NCBI GenBank assembly: GCA_031282125.1
Contig: JAITEH010000146.1
Span: forward strand, 1-5,015
Length of the DNA stretch: 5,015 nucleotides
From: Campylobacteraceae bacterium
Lineage (GTDB): Bacteria; Campylobacterota; Campylobacteria; Campylobacterales; Campylobacteraceae
Direction of reading: 5' to 3'
A model generated the notes under the pieces. The model was given only the letters and a program-made list of their open reading frames with translations. It did not search any database and was not told where the DNA came from. Position numbers and translations under genes: made by a program. The first letter of the stretch is position 1, and each line of letters starts with the position of its first letter. Below are positions 1 through 4,334 of this stretch, in pieces.

Positions 1-14
1 AATTTTTATTTTTT

Positions 15-100
15 GGATTCCTGCCTTCTTACCACAAAACGGATAAACAGTTTTGGGGATCCGATTGCGCTTCCTTTGGAAGCTGTCGTATGGGAATGAC
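15..100 (-). repeat. Class E long palindromic element, copy 1 (expanded)
   Basis: The ends are GGATTCCTGC (15-24) and GGGAATGAC (92-100). The right part aligns with copy 4 and has the perfect inner hairpin GCTTCC (69-74), loop TTT, GGAAGC (78-83). The left part carries an extra stretch of about 30 bp with its own imperfect stem, CCACAAAAC (32-40) with GTTTTGGGG (50-58), one mismatch. Orientation is given relative to GTCATT-first copies. Confidence 0.6.
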
Positions 101-140
101 GAAAGAAGCGTAACTTCGTGTTATCAAAATGTCTCTCCTT

Positions 141-166
141 GTCATTGCGAACCGATGAAGTCTGCG
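141..166 (+). repeat. Decayed class A-like element
   Basis: GTCATTGCGAACC at 141-153 matches the left end of class A. The right arm is only hinted at by GCGCA near 163-167, and the AATCC end is missing. Probably a degraded copy. Confidence 0.4.
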
Positions 167-184
167 CACTAATTCAACCAACCC

Positions 185-247
185 GTCATTCTCGCGACCG
201 AATGACAAGCTTCCATGGAAAGCGCATATCGCGAGGGGGCTGGAATC
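185..247 (+). repeat. Class E long palindromic element, copy 2
   Basis: It starts GTCATTCTCGCGACCGAATG and ends GGAATC, 63 bp. It shares GACAAGCTT and CGCATATCGCGAG with copy 3 and with the reverse complement of copy 4. The inner hairpin is GCTTCC (209-214), loop AT, GGAAAGC (217-223) with one bulged A. The right end is decayed (GGAATCT instead of GGAATCC). Confidence 0.7.
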
Positions 248-256
248 TAAGAAGAA

Positions 257-315
257 AAATTGAGTTACAAGTAAGATACTTGTGGTTGAAAATATAAGTC
301 GTAACTCTTTAATTT
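257..315. repeat. Branched inverted repeat between elements
   Basis: AAATT-GAGTTAC (257-268) pairs with GTAACTC (301-307) and AATTT (311-315), with a 3-nt bulge. Alternatively, ACAAGTA (267-273) pairs perfectly with TACTTGT (277-283) around AGA; the two overlap by two bases. It does not match classes A, B or E. Confidence 0.4.
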
Positions 316-332
316 GCTAAGATTTAAAAGAT

Positions 333-357
333 GGATTCCCGCCTACGCGGGAATGAC
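333..357 (-). repeat. Class B palindrome, copy 1
   Basis: A near-ideal short hairpin: ATTCCCGC (335-342) pairs with GCGGGAAT (347-354) around loop CTAC, with ends GGATTCC and AATGAC. This type of dispersed palindrome is known in various bacteria in general form. Confidence 0.8.
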
Positions 358-373
358 GGAATCCGAAGTTTAT

Positions 374-405
374 GTCATTGCGAGCCGCTTGCGGCGTGGC
401 AATCC
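374..405 (+). repeat. Class A palindrome, copy 1
   Basis: The outer stem is ATTGC (377-381) with GCAAT (399-403). The inner stem is GCCGC (384-388) with GCGGC (391-395) around TT. The ends are GTCATT and AATCC. Confidence 0.8.
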
Positions 406-436
406 ATCTTTTCTGTCATTCTTACATGAACAATAC

Positions 437-462
437 GTTGCGAGTTGGTTATGAGCAATTGG
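437..462 (+). repeat. Decayed class A-like element
   Basis: GTTGCGAG (437-444) and GAGCAATTGG (453-462) keep the outer TTGC/GCAA pairing of class A. The inner stem is lost. A weak call. Confidence 0.35.
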
Positions 463-477
463 AAACTATCCCTCTCT

Positions 478-543
478 GTCACTCTCGCAACCGAACGACA
501 AGCTTACGAAGTAAACGCATATCGTGAGGGCAAGCGGGAATCC
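478..543 (+). repeat. Class E long palindromic element, copy 3
   Basis: 66 bp from GTCACTCTCGC to AAGCGGGAATCC, the same length as copy 4. The inner hairpin is GCTTAC (502-507), loop GAA, GTAAAC (511-516). Relative to copy 4, a C-G pair next to the loop-closing pair has become A-T, a paired change that keeps the stem. Confidence 0.75.
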
Positions 544-600
544 ATCTTCTCTTTTTGTTATTATAATAATTATGAAATTGCGAAGTAATCATGTCATTCC

Positions 601-638
601 GTCATTGCGAGGAGTGCGGAAGCGCGACGAAGCAATCC
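601..638 (+). repeat. Class A palindrome, copy 2
   Basis: It runs from GTCATTGCGAGG to CGACGAAGCAATCC and is a longer variant with a weaker inner stem around GAAG. It is directly preceded by GTCATTCC at 593-600, which looks like the end of a truncated class B copy. Confidence 0.75.
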
Positions 639-647
639 AGCTTCTCC

Positions 648-672
648 GTCATTCCCGTGAAAACATGAATCC
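648..672 (+). repeat. Class B palindrome, copy 2 (decayed)
   Basis: GTCATTCCCGTGAAAACATG followed by AATCC. Compared with the intact copy at 4066-4090, the right arm is mutated and only short pairing remains. It follows class A copy 2 after 9 bp, in the same orientation. Confidence 0.6.
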
Positions 673-768
673 AAAAAAACCAAAACATCATCAAAAATTG
701 TCAAAAAAGTAAAAACAATTAAAATTTACTCATTTAAATACAAAATTTATTTAAAAAACAAGAGAACT

Positions 769-804
769 TTAACATCCTTTTAAAAATACTTCATATATTA
801 TTAT
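769..804 (+). promoter_or_regulatory. Candidate sigma-70 promoter of the receptor gene
   Basis: TTAACA at 769-774 is five of six to TTGACA. TATATT at 794-799 (19-bp spacer) or TATTAT at 796-801 or 799-804 are each five of six to TATAAT. The surrounding DNA is very AT-rich, so the exact box is uncertain. The position fits a start near 808-812 and a leader of about 55 nt before the ATG. Confidence 0.35.
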
Positions 805-809
805 GCTTT

Positions 810-824
810 TGATATTCAATATCA
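810..824. promoter_or_regulatory. Fur-box-like operator upstream of the receptor
   Basis: TGATATT at 810-816 and AATATCA at 818-824 form a perfect 7-1-7 inverted repeat around C817. The Fur 7-1-7 consensus is TGATAAT-N-ATTATCA, and this site matches 12 of 14 positions with two symmetrical differences. It lies just downstream of the candidate -10 box, where a bound repressor would cover the transcription start. Iron repression of a TonB-dependent receptor is the normal arrangement. A different regulator with an AT-rich palindromic site cannot be excluded. Confidence 0.5.
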
Positions 825-847
825 TTTATGAAACTAATTAGATACAA

Positions 848-856
848 AAGGAGTGA
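848..856 (+). promoter_or_regulatory. Ribosome-binding site of the receptor
   Basis: AAGGAGTGA precedes the ATG at 866. The distance from GGAG (850-853) to the start is 12 nt, slightly long, but no closer start codon or better site is present. It supports the chosen start. Confidence 0.65.
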
Positions 857-865
857 TAAAAACAG

Positions 866-3355
866 ATGATTTTATCAAACAAAAAAACAGTTTTTGCTTT
901 ATCTTTGCTTGCATGCATGGATATTTATGCTCAAACAAACAGTGAAGTAAGCAATGAGACGTCAAGCATAACAGAACTCTCGGCAATTGAAGTCAGAGCC
1001 GCAGTAACTTCTGCAAGAGATGGCTTAATGTATGCTGAAAAAATAGCCAATACTCCAACGCCTACAAATTCAATAACAGATGCATTGAGGTCAAGCTCAA
1101 GTATTCAATTTTCATCAAACTCCAGAAGTTCGGCAACAGGTGGAGAGATAGCTCCTCCTAAAGTCTCCGTAAAAGGTGCGCAGCATTATGAGAATAACTT
1201 CATGATAAGTGGAGTTAGCAATAACAACAATTTAAATCCTGCAGGACTTGGCTACACAGACGGCTGGTACGGCGCAGCTGCCGGCGAAGCACAATCATTG
1301 TTTATCGATACTTCGTTAGTGGAAAGTATTTCTGCCCAAACCGAAGCAATCTCTGCCGAATACGGAAGCTTTACCGGCGGTGTTATAGACGCAAAACTAA
1401 AAGATGCCAACATGGACCGCTGGCATTTCTTGGCTAAATATCGTTATACAGACGATGGCTGGGCAAAATACCATCTAACTGATGAGCAGAAAAATATTGA
1501 TAAATCCACAAGCGAGAGTTATCAGCCCGAATTTAATAAGTACGAATATGCTATATCCGCAGACGGACCAATCTCCGATCATGTGGGTTTGATGCTAAGT
1601 TATGCAAATCAACATTCCAAGATTCCTCTTTGGTCGGCTTACGATATAAACGCATCGGGCGTAATCTACAAAGAGCGCCGAACGCAATATCGAGATAACA
1701 AAAACTATCTTATCAAACTAAACACATATAATATAGATGATCTCGAAGCAAGCCTAACGGCGATCTATGCGCCTTATACTCATTCGACTTTCATGGAAAG
1801 CTTCAAAGACAGCGATCAAGATATAAAAGGTGGCGGATACAACATAGCTTACGATATGAAAAATGAATTAAACTTCGGCACGTTTAAAAATACACTAGCT
1901 TATCAGAGCAGTGAAAATTCGCTTGAGGGTCATAACAGCCCTTATTTTGCATGGGCTTATGTGCCAGACGGTTATGCAAACTGGAGAGATGGAGCCACCA
2001 CAAGAGAAGGTACGCACAAAAATAGAGATTTAAGTCAAAACAGCTTTATCTATAAAGGCGTACTTAATCTTGACGAGATAGAGACAGGATCGTTTGTGCA
2101 TTTAGTTAAAACAGGTATTGAAGCGGAAGTTGGAAAAGCAAGGTACAAAAAGGATGAATCAGTCTATTTTAATGTACCCGTACTTGATCCGACTGCCGTT
2201 GGCGAAAGAGATGACGGCGTTATAACGGGCGAACAATATGTTTCAAGCAAAACCGTTTACGAAGCGATTGATAACAAAAGAAGTTATACAACCGCCGCCC
2301 TATTTTTAGAAGACAGTATTAAATTCGACAGATACACTTTGCGTTCGGGCGTAAGAATTTCAACCGACACCATAACCGATAATACAAATGTAGCTCCGAG
2401 ATTTTTCGCCAATGCGGACGTCTTTAACGACAAAGTTTGGAATATTTACGGTGGATACAACCGCTACTATGGCGGACTGATACTTTATAACGCAATCAAC
2501 AAAGCTGTTTTAGTTCAATACAAAAGAAGCGCAGCTAACGCTCAATGGGTAAAAAATGGTTGGGTCGGCAACATGGATTACAGTTTAGACGGGCTTGAAA
2601 CGCCCCACTCCGACGAATTTAGTATCGGTTCGTCGCTTGCCAAATGGGACACAATCTTCAAGTTGGATTTTGTAAATAGAGAGCATAAGGATCAGTTGAA
2701 GACAAAGCGTAACATCAAAACTATAACTCCAGGTTCTACGGGTTACGACTATAATTTTGTCAATACCAATGATGGAGAGAGTTCATATTGGGGTATAACT
2801 TTGAGTGTTTCTAAAGAGTATGAATTGGGTTCTACAAGGCATTCATCTGAATTGTCAGCTACTAATTCCAAAACCAAATCAAACATGAACGGACTTTATG
2901 GCTTCATAAATGACGGCGATTACTCTTTTACTCATGTAACTTATGACGGCGTGCTAACAGAGTTAGCAGACGTACCTGCCGCTAACTACAATTCTCCCTG
3001 GGTTGTAACTTACACTCATGCTGTAGCACTAAGCAATTATCTAAACTTCGGATTAAACGCCAGATATGAAAAAGGCGTTCATGGATTTAAGTGGAGGTCT
3101 AATAGCGGAGGCTTAAGCGATCCCAGCGGTTTGCCGACAAGAGTTTATGAAAGTAAAAATTATGGTGATATATTTACTGTCGATTTGTCCGCTAACTACA
3201 ATCTGAAATTCGGAGAGAATAAATTGTTATTTGGCGTTGAAATTCTAAATCTTTTTAATCGCAAAAACGACGCAAGTTATGCCGCAAGCGATAGCAACAT
3301 CGACGGCTACGCGATGGGACAGCAATTTTATGCGAATGTGAAATATGAATATTGA
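866..3355 (+). CDS. TonB-dependent outer-membrane receptor
   Basis: An 829-residue TonB-dependent receptor: a ligand-gated outer-membrane barrel that imports a scarce nutrient, typically an iron chelate, powered by TonB-ExbBD. Residues 1-22 form a signal peptide (KK at 6-7, hydrophobic core, likely cleavage after IYA). A TonB-box-like stretch with core SAIEVRA lies at 39-45. The plug domain spans roughly 60-180, with PPKVSVKGAQHYENNFMISG (97-116), matching the family pattern I-x-I-R-G...-D-G-V, and an AEYGSFTGGVIDAKLK stretch near 164-179, matching L-Y-G-x-x-x-x-G-G-V-I. The rest, about 183-829, is rich in alternating aromatic and polar residues as in a 22-strand barrel, and ends with GQQFYANVKYEY, the usual C-terminal aromatic strand. 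The length is within, but on the long side of, the family range. The start at 866 is preceded by AAGGAG. It appears monocistronic. The substrate cannot be read from sequence; a Fur-box-like site upstream suggests iron. No frameshift is seen. Confidence 0.95.
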   Translation: MILSNKKTVFALSLLACMDIYAQTNSEVSNETSSITELSAIEVRAAVTSARDGLMYAEKIANTPTPTNSITDALRSSSSIQFSSNSRSSATGGEIAPPKVSVKGAQHYENNFMISGVSNNNNLNPAGLGYTDGWYGAAAGEAQSLFIDTSLVESISAQTEAISAEYGSFTGGVIDAKLKDANMDRWHFLAKYRYTDDGWAKYHLTDEQKNIDKSTSESYQPEFNKYEYAISADGPISDHVGLMLSYANQHSKIPLWSAYDINASGVIYKERRTQYRDNKNYLIKLNTYNIDDLEASLTAIYAPYTHSTFMESFKDSDQDIKGGGYNIAYDMKNELNFGTFKNTLAYQSSENSLEGHNSPYFAWAYVPDGYANWRDGATTREGTHKNRDLSQNSFIYKGVLNLDEIETGSFVHLVKTGIEAEVGKARYKKDESVYFNVPVLDPTAVGERDDGVITGEQYVSSKTVYEAIDNKRSYTTAALFLEDSIKFDRYTLRSGVRISTDTITDNTNVAPRFFANADVFNDKVWNIYGGYNRYYGGLILYNAINKAVLVQYKRSAANAQWVKNGWVGNMDYSLDGLETPHSDEFSIGSSLAKWDTIFKLDFVNREHKDQLKTKRNIKTITPGSTGYDYNFVNTNDGESSYWGITLSVSKEYELGSTRHSSELSATNSKTKSNMNGLYGFINDGDYSFTHVTYDGVLTELADVPAANYNSPWVVTYTHAVALSNYLNFGLNARYEKGVHGFKWRSNSGGLSDPSGLPTRVYESKNYGDIFTVDLSANYNLKFGENKLLFGVEILNLFNRKNDASYAASDSNIDGYAMGQQFYANVKYEY

Positions 3356-3367
3356 TTGTTTTGCGTA

Positions 3368-3445
3368 TCATTCCTGTGTAAAGTTCACTTGCATGAAAAA
3401 TCCCTAAAATAGCTTGTCTATTTTAGGGCAAAACTGCGGGAATCC
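3368..3445 (+). repeat. Candidate class E/B-like unit with a different core
   Basis: TCATTCCTG (3368-3376) and GCGGGAATCC (3436-3445) look like the two ends of a class B/E element; ATTCC pairs with GGAAT and the stem extends with wobble pairs. The core is unrelated to other copies and contains the 11-bp perfect hairpin at 3402-3428. The ends are short, so homology is an inference. Confidence 0.4.
3402..3428. terminator. 11-bp perfect hairpin, terminator-like, 47 bp after the receptor
   Basis: CCCTAAAATAG (3402-3412) pairs perfectly with CTATTTTAGGG (3418-3428) around the loop CTTGT. On the plus strand the stem is followed by CAAAACTG with no U-run, so it is a poor classical terminator for the receptor. 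On the minus strand the stem is followed at once by ATTTTTC, so it is a good intrinsic terminator for leftward transcripts, such as read-through from the permease. It may still protect the 3' end of the receptor mRNA. Confidence 0.6.
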
Positions 3446-3504
3446 AAAAACAATCATCATTATATAAAGTAACAAGTAGATGAAATACTTAGACTTTCAT
3501 TTTA

Positions 3505-3536
3505 TCATTGCGAGTCGCGAAGCGACGAAGCAATGA
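3505..3536 (+). repeat. Class A palindrome, copy 3 (most symmetrical)
   Basis: TCATTGC (3505-3511) pairs with GCAATGA (3530-3536). The inner stem is GTCGC (3514-3518) with GCGAC (3522-3526), loop GAA. The right end is AATGA rather than AATCC, so the unit is more symmetrical than the others. Confidence 0.8.
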
Positions 3537-3551
3537 AATAAATAGTAATCT

Positions 3552-3749
3552 TTAAACCCATACATTTGTGTCACCGAAGTATTTTTGATTTTGCGAGGAT
3601 AAAGCGTGAGGACTTGTTTGAAGTTGTTGCTTGCAACAACTGAGTCCCACAACGCTCTTGCCCATAAAAGCAATGCTTTTATGGAACCCAACAAATGCCC
3701 AAGCAAAATTAAAAATACGAGGGCATCCCGCAGGGACGATACAACTCAT
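3552..3749 (-). CDS. Doubtful 65-residue open frame within the hairpin segment
   Basis: The only short frame in the intergenic DNA with a strong translation signal. AGGAGG (complement of 3758-3763) sits 8 nt before the ATG at 3749, and this start overlaps the stop of an upstream minus-strand frame as ATGA. The product begins MSCIVPAGCPRIF and contains SCCKQQL and HKSIAFM, which are simply translations of the palindromes at 3622-3641 and 3662-3684. No domain, signal peptide or convincing membrane helix is recognised. It may be a leader-like peptide or an accidental frame through a structured element; I favour the latter. Confidence 0.2.
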   Translation of the reverse strand: MSCIVPAGCPRIFNFAWAFVGFHKSIAFMGKSVVGLSCCKQQLQTSPHALSSQNQKYFGDTNVWV

Positions 3750-3846
3750 GCTCTTTTCCTCCTTCTTTCTTGTTCAAGCTGGGGTCTCCAAAACGCTTGC
3801 TGTTTTGGGGCAAAAAAGATGGTCGCTAAAGCTTTAAATTTAGCGA
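3603..3846. other. Multi-hairpin segment, candidate structured RNA
   Basis: Successive stems fill this segment. (1) A nested stem: AGCGT 3603-3607 with ACGCT 3652-3656, then GGACT 3610-3614 with AGTCC 3643-3647, then AGTTGTTGC 3622-3630 with GCAACAACT 3633-3641, loop TT. (2) CCATAAAAGC 3662-3671 with GCTTTTATGG 3675-3684, loop AAT. (3) ATGCCC 3695-3700 with GGGCAT 3721-3726, AT-rich loop. (4) CCAAAAC 3788-3794 with GTTTTGG 3802-3808. (5) TCGCTAAA 3823-3830 with TTTAGCGA 3839-3846. A 21-nt pure pyrimidine tract lies at 3751-3771. The strand transcribed, if any, is unknown. Class A elements flank it on both sides. I do not recognise it as a known RNA family. Confidence 0.4.
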
Positions 3847-3874
3847 AATAAAAAGGAGTTGCAAAAGATATTCT

Positions 3875-3907
3875 GGATTGCCACGACACTTCGTGTCTCG
3901 CAATGAC
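3875..3907 (-). repeat. Class A palindrome, copy 4
   Basis: The outer stem is ATTGC (3877-3881) with GCAAT (3900-3904). The inner stem is GACAC (3885-3889) with GTGTC (3893-3897), loop TTC. The inner arms differ from those of copies 1 and 3, but pairing is kept. Confidence 0.8.
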
Positions 3908-3915
3908 AACAGTTT

Positions 3916-3940
3916 GGATTCCAGTTTTCACGGGAATGAC
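3916..3940 (-). repeat. Class B palindrome, copy 3
   Basis: GGATTCC (3916-3922) and GGGAATGAC (3932-3940) enclose AGTTTTCAC. The stem ATTCC/GGAAT is 5 bp. It follows a class A copy after 8 bp, in the same orientation. Confidence 0.7.
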
Positions 3941-3994
3941 GGAATATATGGGTTTGTCAACGACAAACATGGTCAAATACTTGATATTTTTTCT

Positions 3995-4023
3995 GGATTG
4001 CTTCGCTTCGCTCGCAATGACGG
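3995..4023 (-). repeat. Class A palindrome, copy 5 (short)
   Basis: GGATTGC (3995-4001) and GCAATGACGG (4014-4023) enclose a short CG-rich core in which GAAGC is repeated on the minus strand. The outer stem is ATTGC/GCAAT. Confidence 0.75.
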
Positions 4024-4065
4024 AAGAGACTGTCGTGATAGTTTACAAAATGACAATTAAATTCT

Positions 4066-4090
4066 GTCATTCCCGTGAAAGCGGGAATCC
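4066..4090 (+). repeat. Class B palindrome, copy 4
   Basis: ATTCCCG (4069-4075) pairs with CGGGAAT (4082-4088) around TGAAAG, with ends GTCATT and AATCC. Confidence 0.8.
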
Positions 4091-4152
4091 AAAAACTAAG
4101 ACTCATTGAAAACAAATAGAGTATATGCTTATATTGCAATAGTTTAGAAGAT

Positions 4153-4218
4153 GGATTCCCGCTTGCCTTCGCGATATGCGTTTCCTTCGGAAACTTGTCA
4201 TTAGGTCGCGGGAATGAC
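4153..4218 (-). repeat. Class E long palindromic element, copy 4 (best preserved)
   Basis: 66 bp. The outer stem ATTCCCGC (4155-4162) pairs perfectly with GCGGGAAT (4208-4215). The inner stem GTTTCC (4180-4185) pairs with GGAAAC (4189-4194) around loop TTC. The reverse complement carries the GACAAG and CGCATATCGCG motifs shared with copies 2 and 3. It looks like a class B element with about 40 bp of structured core added. Confidence 0.8.
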
Positions 4219-4249
4219 GTAAGGAAAGCGATATCCATTCATGAAAATC

Positions 4250-4290
4250 ACAAAAAGACAAAGTTGATTACTGTGCTAACCTTATCAACT
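4250..4290 (-). terminator. Weak candidate terminator of the permease gene
   Basis: On the minus strand GTTGAT (complement of 4285-4290) pairs with ATCAAC (complement of 4264-4269), and the T-rich TTTGTCTTTTTG follows. The loop is 15 nt, which makes it weak. A second small stem, GCTAAC/GTTAGC at 4334-4339 and 4345-4350, overlaps the stop codon and is also followed by a T/G-rich run. Confidence 0.3.
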
Positions 4291-4334
4291 AATAATAAAA
4301 ACATATTGCCTTGCAACAATAACAAACAAACCTG

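Larger units (their letters stand above)
1..865. other. Gene-free upstream region filled with palindromic repeats
   Basis: I see no credible gene in this stretch. From 15 to 672 it holds at least seven palindromic elements of classes A, B and E plus decayed copies, listed separately. The last 190 bases before the receptor are AT-rich, free of repeats, and carry its promoter, operator and ribosome-binding site. Short open frames here, such as the one at 524-712, are translations of the repeats. Confidence 0.8.
3356..4334. other. Intergenic region between convergent genes, repeat-rich
   Basis: This is about 980 bp between the stop codons of the receptor and the permease. It holds a terminator-like hairpin, a multi-hairpin segment, and class A, B and E repeats. 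No frame here resembles a known protein. Several overlapping open frames exist on both strands because GC-richer palindromes lack stop codons. Confidence 0.8.

Noticed and set aside
1..672. CRISPR array
   Set aside because: Repeats are of different classes, in both orientations, unevenly spaced and internally palindromic, with no regular spacers or cas genes.
524..712. A 62-residue open frame on the plus strand
   Set aside because: It runs through the end of class E copy 3, class A copy 2 and class B copy 2. It has no ribosome-binding site, and its peptide is a translation of the repeats.
881..887. A7 run early in the receptor gene as a phase-variation tract
   Set aside because: Seven A residues are common in AT-rich DNA, and known switching tracts are usually longer and often G or C. 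The frame is intact.
905..917. Lipobox-like LLAC in the receptor signal peptide
   Set aside because: Position -2 is leucine, which is unusual for a lipobox. TonB-dependent receptors are normally cleaved by signal peptidase I, and a cleavage after IYA fits.
2979..3199. GCTAACTACAA occurring twice in the receptor gene
   Set aside because: It encodes similar short barrel-strand motifs (AANYN and SANYN) and is explained by protein composition; no extended duplication surrounds it.
3606..3851. Overlapping plus-strand open frames of 81 and 68 residues
   Set aside because: They read through the hairpin segment in two frames. Neither has a ribosome-binding site or a recognisable motif.
3957..4238. 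A 93-residue open frame on the minus strand
   Set aside because: It covers class E copy 4, class B copy 4 and class A copy 5; the peptide contains repeat-derived strings and no domain.
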